A DNA stretch of 64,000 bases from Bog-756 sp963725275 (GTDB lineage: Bacteria; Actinomycetota; Acidimicrobiia; Acidimicrobiales; RAAP-2), in NCBI GenBank assembly GCA_963725275.1, contig CAVRXS010000001.1, positions 1 through 64,000 of the forward strand, given 5' to 3'. The position numbers and the translations under genes were made by a program. Position 1 is the stretch's first letter, and each line of letters begins with the position of its first letter. Of this stretch, positions 1-8,883 are shown piece by piece. A model generated the notes under the pieces. The model saw nothing but the letters and a program-made list of their open reading frames with translations, did no database searches and was not told the DNA's origin.

Positions 1-274
1 CGTGGTCGCTAGCCAACGTCTCGATGCGGTCAACCATCTCGCATCCGGCATAGAAACGATGGCCTGGAGTGCCTTCGGCGTACTTGTCTGACAGCCAGTT
101 GCCCATGGCGAGCAGCACGGCCGGAGAGGCGTAGTTCTCTGAAGCGATGAGTTTCAATTGGCGCCGTTGGGACTCCAGTTCACCGACAATGGCCCCGGCC
201 ACATCTGGTTCGGCGGCGGCGATGACCTCCATCGCCGATCGATAGGCGATGGACACGGGCGAGTCGGGCATCAT
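1..274 (-). CDS. glyA: Serine hydroxymethyltransferase, N-terminal 91 residues (runs off the window)
   Basis: Serine hydroxymethyltransferase interconverts serine and glycine with tetrahydrofolate and needs pyridoxal phosphate. The reading frame runs from ATG at 274 to the window edge without a stop. The translation contains the family hallmarks LKLIASENYASP (about residues 37-48) and KYAEGTPGHRFYAGC (about 68-82), which leaves little doubt about the family. A second in-frame ATG lies at 271. AAGGAG sits four bases upstream of the first ATG. The catalytic lysine region lies outside the window. A ZTP riboswitch lies just upstream in the same direction, a known arrangement for one-carbon genes. 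Confidence 0.94.
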   Translation of the reverse strand, partial: MMPDSPVSIAYRSAMEVIAAAEPDVAGAIVGELESQRRQLKLIASENYASPAVLLAMGNWLSDKYAEGTPGHRFYAGCEMVDRIETLASDH

Positions 275-298
275 GCACTCCTTGGGACGACTTCGACT

Positions 299-391
299 GT
301 TCGCCCAGGCGCACGGCATTCTCCGGCATACTGCCGACGGGTCGGTCCCCGGTGGTGCTCCACCCAGACGCCAGTAACGACCCGCCCCAAT
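299..391 (-). promoter_or_regulatory. ZTP (pfl) riboswitch in the glyA leader
   Basis: Read on the minus strand, the leader contains the ZTP aptamer landmarks in order: GGGUCGUUACUGGCG, then a GGUGGAGCACCACC hairpin, then GGGGACCGACCC closing the first stem (GGGUCG with CGACCC), and finally GCCGUGCGCCUGGGC, the conserved pseudoknot half. ZTP riboswitches sense the purine intermediate ZTP/ZMP, which builds up when 10-formyl-tetrahydrofolate is scarce, and switch on folate one-carbon genes such as glyA. About 25 bases separate the aptamer from the glyA start and include its ribosome site. No U-run is visible, so control of translation is the likelier mode (inference). Confidence 0.92.
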
Positions 392-604
392 CGTAGCCTT
401 GCCGAGCTACGAAGGGGTAGGACAACCGGTCGACGGCCGACTCTGAGACGACCGGCGATGGATCGACTTGCGGACCGACACTTAGGGCTCTGGAGGTGCC
501 CCCAACGCTCGACGTCGGGGAGGCTCGGGCTTGCCTCGAAGTGCCGATCACGGGCAGTTCGCGGGTGGCAAGCACCCGTCGCTGGATAATGCGCCCTGAG
601 CCGG

Positions 605-722
605 TGTTATACATGTAATCGGAGATTACGTCGCCCTTCGGGCATGTATAACCCCTGATCATGCATGTAATCGCATCCGAATCGCTGTAATGAAAGGCGA
701 TGACGATTGCATGCATATCAGG
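605..722. repeat. Nested inverted repeats, AT-richer than surroundings
   Basis: TATACATG at 608-615 is matched by CATGTATA at 643-650. Inside lie GTAATC-GGA-GATTAC (615-629) and the small hairpin GCCC-TTC-GGGC (633-643). A second imperfect pair follows: GATCATGCATGTAATCG around 657-673 against CGATTGCATGCATATC around 703-719. The word ATGTAATCG occurs twice (613 and 665). The cluster lies upstream of the glyA leader and of the 840 gene. It could be a recombinase or regulator site; no function is established. Confidence 0.6.
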
Positions 723-839
723 TAGATCGGGGACAGTGGCTGCCTGAACTAACCGCTCACCTGGCTTCGAGGGATCTCATCGCCTGGTCGACTCCTCGCC
801 ATCGCCTCCGCACCCCGGCATGAAGCAGAATGACTCAGC

Positions 840-1274
840 ATGAGGTCGGTTTTCATCGCGGGCTGGCTAAGTAAAAGCTGCGTCGAGCCCTTCTCAGTCG
901 GTAAATCGGTGACGTGGAAGCTCGCGCATTCCTGGGTTGACCCTCGCTACCTCAGGAGCGTTCTCGATGCCGACGTGGTAACGAACATTCCCGATGGGCT
1001 TGTAGATCACCTCGACGACCTTTCTATGCCGGACGACGCTGAAACCGTTACAGGAATCGTTGGTTCAATCCGGGCTGGGTTCTGCGAGTTCACCCTTCAG
1101 GCGGGAGCAGGGCCGGGTCGTCGAGACGCGCTGATGCCCGTACCTGGATCGAACATCCTGGAGGAGCGAGAGTTCGGTGACGGACTGGACCCGGGCTGGG
1201 ACTACCGACGCCAAGATGAGCGGGACGACGGACGCAACTTCGTGGCCTACTTGGTCGCTCTCGATGACGCCTAG
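840..1274 (+). CDS. Hypothetical protein, possibly DUF6578-like
   Basis: A 144-residue acidic protein with no signal peptide or membrane segment. Its N-terminus (GW..., CVEPFSVGKSVTW) and the central TGIVGSIRAGFCEF segment recall the actinobacterial DUF6578 family, which has a CGEPF..VG..V.W pattern; that resemblance is from memory and moderate. No role is known. It stands alone: the nearest upstream feature is the palindrome cluster, and the next gene is on the opposite strand. The start at 840 has no convincing ribosome site. Confidence 0.6.
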   Translation: MRSVFIAGWLSKSCVEPFSVGKSVTWKLAHSWVDPRYLRSVLDADVVTNIPDGLVDHLDDLSMPDDAETVTGIVGSIRAGFCEFTLQAGAGPGRRDALMPVPGSNILEEREFGDGLDPGWDYRRQDERDDGRNFVAYLVALDDA

Positions 1275-1441
1275 CCAGACTCTGTATCGTCCCCGTCCGT
1301 CACCACGCTTCATAAGGTCTGACGGCTCTCTGCCATCGGCAGCAACACTGTCCCTTACGACCCCTGGGATAGTAGGTGGGACATGGCACCGAAGTTCGGG
1401 GTCAGGGCATATCCGGTGATGTGGGGCAGGCCCCGATCAGT

Positions 1442-2858
1442 TCAAGCCGCAGCGTAGGCCACGGTCAGGGCAATATGGGTCGTCTTCCCCGAGACGAGCG
1501 TCACCGGCGTCCCGGTCGTGCTGATCAGCGACGAAGTGGCCGTCAGGTAGCCCGGGTAGACCAGGAACTTTCCCGGGGGAAGGGTGTCGATCGAGAGAGT
1601 CGTACTCGGCGTACCGGATGTGAAGGAGCACTCGATTGGCTCGACGGTCCCGTGGTACGGAGTGCTCGTGGGACAGACCAGCATGCCGATGGATTCGATC
1701 GTGGTTCCCGACGGGACACCGGTGACCTTCACGGTGGCCGTCACCGTGGCCGGCTTGACGTAGGGAATGGTGAGGTTCAGATGGAGGATCGAACCGCCGG
1801 TTACCTCCTCCACATGGGTCGCACTGAGGAACTGCCCTCCGTACGGAGCCAGCTCGTAAAAGCCGGCGATCAGCCACTTTCCGGCGGGCACGGCGAGCTG
1901 GTAGGTGCCGCCCGTACCCGCCAGCGTGTACGTGGGGCTGGGGCAAAGCGTCGAGATGCCAGACTTGTCCGGGCACCCGCCGACACCGACCAGCATCGAT
2001 GTTCCATTCGGAGCGCCGGTCACGGTGACGGTCCCCTCGATAAGACCGTTGGTCGGTGCCACGTAGGGGACACTCAGGTCAGCCGTCATCGTCTTACCGG
2101 CGCGGCAGGGTCACCGTCGTTCCGGTCGGATCGACGGTGAGACCGAACGCTGTCTCGTAGCCGACGTAGAGGATCCACTTGCCGGCAGGGAGGCTCAGGT
2201 CATAGCTCGGGCCCGACGGCGGAGAGGGCGGCGATAGGAAGCTGGTGGCGCAGTAGACGGACGGCTCGGAGCCGACCAGCGGGTCGGCCGCCGGGCAGGC
2301 GAGCACCTCTTCCGGGGTGACGCTGACCCCTTTGGGCGCCCCGGTGACGGCGACGGTTCCGGTAACGACTGCGGGGGTCTGGTACGGAATGGAAACGTCG
2401 TAACGGACCGTCGTGCCCGAAGTCATGACGAGCACGATGCTCGGGCCGAAGAACGCACCACCCAGGGTCCCGCCGAACGAGCTGAGCGTGTAGTAGCCGG
2501 TGACCCGCCAGGATCCGACCGGCAGGTCCAGTGTGTACGACCCGCCCGAGCCTGAGATAGTGGAGTAGGGGTGGGCACACTGTGTCGACGGGGACGCGGT
2601 CGAGCGGCAGGCGACGACACCGACCGCGGCGGAGAAACCGGCGGGCGCGTTGCTCACGGTCGACAGCCCGGTCAAGACGCCGGGGGCACTCGTAGTTGCA
2701 TTGCGCCAAGGCACGACCGCTGCTCCTGCCTGCTGGGCCAGCGCGGTCGTGCCAGCAAGGCCGAATGCGGAGATCACCGCGACGACGGCGATACGGGCTC
2801 CGAGCCACCCCCGTGGACGGGATCGATCCGCCCTGTCTCCATTGCGCAGTTGTGCCAT
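1442..2858 (-). CDS. Secreted protein of four tandem repeats, split by a frameshift
   Basis: ATG at 2858 follows GGGAGG. A basic N-terminus and one hydrophobic segment ending near AQQAGA form a Sec signal peptide. The mature part has four repeats of roughly 90-110 residues, each beginning like TVxVTGxPxG, carrying a pair of cysteines in the middle, then a PAGKW-like strand and ending like VTLxSGKTxxxxLxVPY. This reads as tandem beta-sandwich domains of a surface or exported protein. The frame stops at 2094 in the second repeat, but the next frame resumes at once (AGKTMTADLSVPY). Adding one CG pair to the GCGC run near 2104 would rejoin the halves as LPRAGKTMTA. No database family is recognised. 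Confidence 0.78.
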
Positions 2859-2956
2859 CGCGGCCTCCCTCGCTCCGATCAGGCCCGAGAGTAGCAGCGG
2901 CCCGACCAGGCCCGCCCCGCCCCCGGTGATCGGGGGCACCCCTCAACCAAGAGTGC

Positions 2957-3826
2957 TTACCGGAGTGGAATCTCAAGGGTCGTGCTGAGCCAGGTCCACT
3001 TCAACCTGCGAGCCCCGGTCGTTGGCGCCGGCCTGAACACTACGTGGCCATCCGCATGCGATCCGGCCACTACGTTCCACGACCCTCTTCTGCTGGACCC
3101 AGCCATTCGGTAAGTGGTACCGGCGTCATCGGTCAGCTCGGAGTTCCGGAGCAGCAAGGCCATCCGTCTGGTCGCCTTCTCTCGCAACTCGTCGACGGCC
3201 CACTCGTCGGCCACCTCTTCGAGGTCAACTTCGAGTTCGGCAGCCTCAACCGGAAATGCCCGCCAGATGTCGAGATCCGGCGTGACGTCCCAGTGAATCA
3301 CCACGGCGTCGTCGAAGACCTCGACCCGCTCGATCCGGAGCTTGCCACCGTGGAAGTCGATCACCCGACCAGACCCTCGGATTGTCTGGACAAGGTTCGT
3401 AGGTTCGGAGACGTCGGGTGGTTCCGGTCGCTTCTCGGGATCGCCGAGGTACACGAACGAAGCCACACCGGACGGAGGCGGTTCCGGAAGGTCGTAGCCG
3501 AGACCCAGGAGCATCTTGCGGTACCAGGCGCTCTCCTCGTCTTGGGTAATCGACTCCTGGTACCGGAGCGCCGCCAGCGCTCCTGCGAAGTGACTGGCGA
3601 TGCGCTGCTTGTGGTCGTAGTCGGTCTTGGCGAAAGGATCCGCTCGGGCGTTCGCCACCGCTTCGATCAGATACCACCTGATGGGCTCGTCCACGTCCGA
3701 CGGTAGTACGGCGATCGATGCTCCGTCCGCTCGACGACCCAGTGGCTGCGCACTGACTCCACTTCGCCGGATCGTCCCATCCCCGGCGTTCAGGGGCACA
3801 TCTTGGCGGCGCCGGCCTGGGTTCAT
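2957..3826 (-). CDS. Hypothetical protein
   Basis: About 289 residues from the ATG at 3826. An upstream extension of the frame to 4165 is rejected because it would run through the divergent amidohydrolase gene. The N-terminal half is polar, with a helical stretch (KTDYDHKQRIASHFAGALAA). The C-terminal half alternates beta-strand-like segments (LRIERVEVFDDAVVIHWDVT) and ends with TLEIPLR, suggesting an Ig-like or DUF5643-like sandwich (weak). No signal peptide, membrane segment or catalytic motif is visible. Function unknown. Confidence 0.65.
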   Translation of the reverse strand: MNPGRRRQDVPLNAGDGTIRRSGVSAQPLGRRADGASIAVLPSDVDEPIRWYLIEAVANARADPFAKTDYDHKQRIASHFAGALAALRYQESITQDEESAWYRKMLLGLGYDLPEPPPSGVASFVYLGDPEKRPEPPDVSEPTNLVQTIRGSGRVIDFHGGKLRIERVEVFDDAVVIHWDVTPDLDIWRAFPVEAAELEVDLEEVADEWAVDELREKATRRMALLLRNSELTDDAGTTYRMAGSSRRGSWNVVAGSHADGHVVFRPAPTTGARRLKWTWLSTTLEIPLR

Positions 3827-3955
3827 CGGGGACACCTTCGTGACCCGCCAGCACTGTGCCCTGGAGTGTCGAGACAATTCGCGGAGACAGCACGTAGAAG
3901 TGATCAGGCCGGCGCCAGGATAAGGTGACGCTGCGACTTCGGAGAAGGGGGATGC

Positions 3956-5171
3956 ATGCCCTATAACACCGGGCGAGTCGTCCACGACGCCGACGCCCAC
4001 ATCATGGAAACTCCGACATGGCTGCGTGAGTACGCTGACCCTTCGATCCGTGATCGAATTCAACCGCTTCGCTATCCCGGCGGCAACGAGCTTCGACAGA
4101 GCGGCGACCCCGAGGAGCAGCTGGCCGACCTCCGACGGGCATTTGCCGACCTGGCCGAGAGGCACGCGTCGGACGAGTACCGGGCCGAAGAAGGGATCAA
4201 CATCATGGCCCGCAAGAACTTCACCGCCACCGGGTCATTCATTGCCGCTGACCGGCCTCGCGCCCTCGACCTGCTGGGATTCTCCAGCCAGCTGGTCTTC
4301 AACACGTTCCACAACCGGCGGTTGCACGACTGGGAGCACTCGGGCGACATCGACCTCGCCTATGGCACGGCACTGGCCCACAACCGAGGGATGGTCGAGT
4401 TCTGCTCGGTCGACTGCCGCCTCCTTCCCACCTGCTACGTGCCACTAGCCGACTTCGACCGGGCGGCGACCACAGCGAGCCAGGCTATTGACATGGGGGC
4501 CGCCGCGCTTCTAGTTGCCTCAGGCTGCCCGGCCGGCCACTCGCCGAGCCATGTCGGGCTCGACGGCGTATGGAGCCGGGCGCAAGAGTCGGGGATACCC
4601 GTCGTGTTCCACGTGGGGGGCACGGGCGACCTGATCGACCGAAACTACTTTCACAACGGGTTGCCAGTGCCGCCGGACTTCCACGGAGGCGAGGAGAACT
4701 TCCGGTCCGTCGATTACATGGGCATCCCGCTGTCCGCCAGAGCAGACGCTGGCCGCGATGATCTTTGACGGCGTGCTCGACCGATTCCCGGAGCTCCGAT
4801 TCGGCGTCATCGAGCAAGGTGCGGTGTGGGTTCCGAGCTGGATCCGGCAGATGGAGTCCGCCGTTGACGCCTTCGGCCGCCACGAGGAGCGCATTCGGAA
4901 CTTGGAGTTGCGCCCGACCGAGTACGTCCGGCGCCAGATCCGGTTCACGCCGTACCCGACCGAGGACGTGGGGTGGATCATCGCCCAGTCCGGCCCCGAG
5001 GTGGCCATGTTCTCCTCCGACTACCCCCACGTGGAGGGCGGGCGAAAGCCCCTCGAGCACTTCGCCGCATCGATGGACGCCGCAGGTACGGACCACGACG
5101 CGCAGGAGCGCTTCTACAGCGCCAACTTCCTCGACCTAATGGGCACGGCCGGCCTAGCCCTGGCGGCCTGA
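3956..5171 (+). CDS. Amidohydrolase 2 family metal-dependent hydrolase, one frameshift
   Basis: ATG at 3956 after GGAGAAGGGGG. The protein begins VVHDADAHIMETP, the D-x-H-style metal-binding start of amidohydrolase-2 TIM barrels, and ends with the typical FSSDYPHVEGG segment (around 5015-5040) and the YSANFLDLMG tail. Members decarboxylate or hydrolyse aromatic or cyclic carboxylic acids and their esters. The frame breaks near 4738: the first part reads on into ARADAGRDDL and stops at 4768, while EQTLAAMIFDGVLDRFPEL continues one base later. Removing one A from GCCAGAGCAG at about 4739 restores it. Substrate unknown; the nearby P450 and acyl-CoA genes suggest a degradative role. Confidence 0.9.
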
Positions 5172-5356
5172 AGAAACTTACCAGCGGTGTCGCGGGGCAG
5201 GCATGGACCTGCACGCCAAAGGGCTGCAGGGGACGTGTGACCACCACCCGGTGTTCTGGGTCAGTCTCTGGCCATCACCCTGCTCTCACGGCCAAGCTCA
5301 TCGACTGGTGTAACCGGCGGGCGGTCTGGTCAGCACCATCCGCCCACGGTCACAGT

Positions 5357-5989
5357 TTAGACGGCGACGTTGCCTCCAGTGATATTGAAGGCCACGTGGG
5401 GTGGGCCGACGCAAAGTGCTCCCGGCGCGGGAAGTGTGGTCTTGATCCTGGTCGTGCGGAGCGGTCCGGCGACGAAGGAACCGGCCTTGACTGCTACTGG
5501 CGCAACAAGCTTGATCGTGTCGACGCCGTTGACAGGACCCGTAACTGTGGCGACATTCAGCGTGTAGGTGATCACGGTTGGGGCGATCGCAGGCCCGGTC
5601 ATCGTCCAGGTGATGGTCACCTTGATGTTGCCGACCTTGTCGGGACCGTCAAAGTTGAGGCACGAACTGCCGGGTCCGGCACCGGGCGCCGTGTAGTAGC
5701 CAGTGCCCACGAAGGTGCCGCCCCTGACATGGTCTCCAGCCGGTGCCGTCACCACACCTGCACACAGAGCACCGGGAGTTCCCAGCGTGCCTTTGAAGTT
5801 GATCTTGACGCCACCGGGACCACCGGCGGCAGTCAGTCCCGGATGGACAGTTCCAGTTCCCCCGGTCACGGGGCAGTTCGCCGTGCCGACTCCCAACGGC
5901 AGAGCGATCGCCGCCTCCTGGGAACCTATGGCCAGCAGAGCAGTGGGGACGATCAGGGCTGCCATGACGAGGAGCAACTTGCGGAACAT
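5357..5989 (-). CDS. Secreted protein, paralogue of the protein at 41556
   Basis: ATG at 5989 preceded by GGAGGAAACC, chosen over longer upstream starts. The first 30 residues (MFRKLLLVMAALIVPTALLA...) are a signal peptide. The mature protein of about 180 residues has conserved cysteines (TANCPVTGG, GALCAGVV, SSCLNFDGPDKVG, GALCVGPP) and beta-rich segments such as GYYTAPGAG and TGPVNGVDTIKL. It aligns from end to end with the secreted protein at 41556, which shares signal peptide, cysteines and the FDGPDxVGxIK motif. No known domain recognised; probably a secreted beta-sandwich. Confidence 0.82.
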   Translation of the reverse strand: MFRKLLLVMAALIVPTALLAIGSQEAAIALPLGVGTANCPVTGGTGTVHPGLTAAGGPGGVKINFKGTLGTPGALCAGVVTAPAGDHVRGGTFVGTGYYTAPGAGPGSSCLNFDGPDKVGNIKVTITWTMTGPAIAPTVITYTLNVATVTGPVNGVDTIKLVAPVAVKAGSFVAGPLRTTRIKTTLPAPGALCVGPPHVAFNITGGNVAV

Positions 5990-6382
5990 GGTTTCCTCCG
6001 TCTGTAGCTGAAGAATCTGGAAAAGGTGCCACAATCCCCTACCCATACGAACGCGGCCCGCCTCCGGTGATACGCTATTCGGAGCGATGAACGTCGTCAA
6101 TCGACTCCAGCGAGCCACTGCGGGAACAAGATCACAAGTCGTCTCTCCGACCTTCATATGGCTATAGCCAGAAGCTACTCCCGTGCCAAAGGCGCACTCC
6201 TCCGAGCGGCCTTGCCGACATCGCCGAGACCGCCCGCTCTTCGAAGCCTCGGGAATCGACGATCGCGAGCGAACCGAGCCGCTCCCGGTGAGATAGGCCG
6301 CCGGCGACGTTCGGGGATGCTCGTTCTGGGATATGCAACGAAGGGTGGGCAGGCGTCGGAGTCTTGGTTCTTGGCTAGGGCG
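5990..6382. other. Gap without a supported gene
   Basis: Open frames here have poor composition and lack start signals. The stretch holds the upstream region of the secreted protein (right at 5990-6100) and the 3' side of the P450 gene. No hairpin terminator with a T-run was seen. Confidence 0.6.
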
Positions 6383-7645
6383 CTATGCGTGCGGGCCGAC
6401 TCCTGTCAGGTTGACCGGGAGGCGCCGGGTGCCGTTGGCCCAGAACACGGGTACGGGTTCGCGTCGGTACCCGGTCTCAACACGGGCGCGATCGACGAGA
6501 CCGATGAACACGTCGAGCGCCACTCGGCTTTCGAGTCGCGCGAGTGCCGCGCCTGGACAGACATGGGGGCCGCCCCCAAAGGCGAGGTGGTCTTTCGCGC
6601 TCGGGCGATCGAGTCGGAACTCGTCGGGGGCGTCATAGGTCCGTTCGTCGCGATTTGCGGAGGCGAGTCCGAAGCCGACCTTGACACCGGCGGGGATGGT
6701 GACACCGTCAATAGTGATGTCCGCGAGGCAATCACGCATCAGTACATGGATCGGCGAGTCATGGCGAAGTGACTCCTCGACCACGATCGGCACCAGGTCC
6801 CGCTCGGCGTGCAATCGTGCGAGGAGGGTGGCATCGGTGCACACGGTCTCGAGCAGGTTTGCAATCAAGTGTCGCGTGGTCTCGTTGCCGGACATGAGCA
6901 GGAACGCGAGTTGGGTGCGCATCTCGAGATCGGTGAGACGCTCGCCATCCACTTCAGTGGTGATGAGCCGAGTGACAAAATCGTCGGGTGGATCCGCCGA
7001 AGCCTTGCGTTCGGCGATCATCGCGTCGAGGTAGGCAGTGAAGTCGGGCGCTACGCCGGCGAGACCCTCGCCGTCGTCTCCGTCCTCTCGGCGGTTCCTC
7101 GTCGCATACGCGGATTGGACGACGATGTCGGACCACTCAGCGAAGCGAGCGTGGTCCGCAGGATTGACGCCGAGGAGATGAGCGATCACGGTTGCCGGAA
7201 TGGGTGTCACGTAGTCAGCCACGAGTTCGCCGCCACCCCGTGCGACGATTCGGTCCAGCAGTTCGTGGCACAACACCCGGACGAAAGGCTCCACTCGGCT
7301 GATGCGATGCTGTGCGATCGCCGAGTTGATGATCCGGCGGATCTTGCCGTGACGCGGTTCGGGAATCTCGCTGATGAGTTGCTCCTCCGCGGGCACCACC
7401 ACGTCAGCGGCCCGGAAACTTGCCTGAAATACCTCGACGTTCTTCGTGGCCGCGAGCACATCGTCATGACGGGCAAGGAAGTAGGCGCCTGAGGGAGTCC
7501 GTGAGACCGGGCACTCGTGGCGCAACGCAGCCAAGGCGTCATAAGGCACACCCGTTGAGGCATCGAGAGGGTCAGCAACCATCAACGACATGTTCCCATG
7601 GCCGCCAAGGTCGAGCGAGGCGTTGCCACGCTTCATCCGCATCAT
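6383..7645 (-). CDS. Cytochrome P450
   Basis: A soluble bacterial P450 of about 420 residues. Visible hallmarks in order: I-helix LLMSGNETTRH, the ExxR motif in EESLRHDSP, and the heme loop FGGGPHVCPGAALAR with the proximal cysteine. Such enzymes hydroxylate terpenoids, steroids or alkyl chains using electrons from a ferredoxin. The small ferredoxin at 20589 is the only candidate partner in the window. The start is uncertain: ATGs at 7645 and 7642 and at residue 20 (MSLMVADP) are possible, none with a strong ribosome site. Substrate unknown; the adjacent acyl-CoA island suggests lipid or isoprenoid breakdown. Confidence 0.95.
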   Translation of the reverse strand: MMRMKRGNASLDLGGHGNMSLMVADPLDASTGVPYDALAALRHECPVSRTPSGAYFLARHDDVLAATKNVEVFQASFRAADVVVPAEEQLISEIPEPRHGKIRRIINSAIAQHRISRVEPFVRVLCHELLDRIVARGGGELVADYVTPIPATVIAHLLGVNPADHARFAEWSDIVVQSAYATRNRREDGDDGEGLAGVAPDFTAYLDAMIAERKASADPPDDFVTRLITTEVDGERLTDLEMRTQLAFLLMSGNETTRHLIANLLETVCTDATLLARLHAERDLVPIVVEESLRHDSPIHVLMRDCLADITIDGVTIPAGVKVGFGLASANRDERTYDAPDEFRLDRPSAKDHLAFGGGPHVCPGAALARLESRVALDVFIGLVDRARVETGYRREPVPVFWANGTRRLPVNLTGVGPHA

Positions 7646-7790
7646 GCGGCATCACGTCAGAGCCCAACCACGGCACCCAGCCGCAACGCCCCAGTGCCGG
7701 TGTTAAGTGTTAGGGGCACCCAACCCGCTGTCCTGACACTTGCACCATCACCACAAGACCGCGCTCGGTAGCAGGCGGCGCGCCCAGCGG

Positions 7791-8732
7791 GACGGTGTCC
7801 CCAAGTTTGTTGAAGTGAGGTGGTGGTCCCCCTCCTGAGTCCTGCCGTGAGGTAGGCGTTCAGGAGACCAATCCAAAGAACCACCCAGAAAGGGGACCAC
7901 CAATGAAGAAGAAGCTACCCGTCGTGATCGTCGCGCAGGTGGAGGATGCAGATCGCCTCGCTGGCCTGCCGCTGGAGGCGACCGTCGCCCTGGCCGAGGT
8001 GGCCGGAGCCGTCAAGGACGGTCTACTGGCGTTCGCGTCGGCCACAGGCCTCGTCGTGATGCGACAGATGATGGAGGCCGAACTGACCGAAGCGATCGGC
8101 GAGAAGCACGCCAAGATCCCGACCCAAGAGCGTGTCGGAAACTGGCACGGCAACGCGAAGGGTTCGGTCGTTCTCGGCGGGCGCCAGGTCACCACCGAGC
8201 GCCCGCGGGGACGCAGCACGGCGGGGGAGGAGGTCGGGCTCGACACCTGGAAGGTGTTCAGCTCGGCCGATCTGCTCAACTCCCTCGTCGTCGAGCGCAT
8301 GCTGGCCGGGGTGGCCACCCGACGCCACGCTGACGTGGCCGAGCCAGTCGGAGCAGAGCTCGAGGAGCGCTCCAAGTCCATGTCCAAGTCGGCAATCTCC
8401 CGGCGCTTCGTGGCGGCCACGAGCAAGGCCATGGACGAGCTGATGGCCCGGAACCTCTCCGACCTCGACGTGGCCGTGCTCATGATCGACGGGCTCGACG
8501 TGGCCGGCTCGTGTGCCGTGGTCGCCCTGGTCATCACAGCCGACGGCACCAAGGTCCCCGTCGGGCTCTGGCTCGGCGACACCGAGAACAAGACCGTCGT
8601 CACCGCCCTGTTGGCCGATCTGGTGGCCCGGGGCCTCGACGTCGAGTCGGGCGTGCTCTGCGTCATCGACGGCGCCAAGGCGCTCGCCGCGGGCATCAAG
8701 AAGGTGTTCGGCGACGCCGCCTTGGTGCAGCG
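7791..8732 (+). mobile_element. IS256-family element (copy 1 of IS256-A), 3' truncated
   Basis: From the left terminal repeat (GACGGTGTCCCCAAGTTTG) to 8732 this is nearly identical to the complete copy at 50126-51597. Identity stops abruptly after GGTGCAGCG, in mid-transposase. The right terminal repeat is absent nearby. The junction could be a deletion, a recombination point or an assembly join at a repeat. Confidence 0.9.
7903..8732 (+). pseudogene. IS256-family transposase, C-terminus missing
   Basis: ATG at 7903 after AAAGGGGACC. About 277 residues match the copy at 50238, including the first DDE aspartate (LMIDGLDV) and the second (CVIDGAKAL). The zinc-like C-x2-H segment and the final glutamate (CIESMI in the other copy) are lost. 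Unlike the other copy, this one keeps five Gs in GGCGGGGGAGG and is therefore in frame through that point. The open frame carries on into unrelated sequence antisense to the next gene; that part is not coding. Not functional. Confidence 0.9.
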
Positions 8733-8883
8733 CCGTTGCGTTCACCAGTTGAGGACACAGCAGTTTGGGGGCAGTGCGTGCGTTGTTCGCGGCTCCCGTC
8801 ATCGACGCTCCGCTCAGTACACCGCTCGTTCCGAATGGCGGTGCTGTAACCGAAGCGACGGACCCAATCCCCTGAGCACGGGG

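Noticed and set aside
3827..4165. N-terminal extension of the hypothetical protein at 2957
   Set aside because: It would overlap the divergent amidohydrolase start, and its translation is not protein-like.
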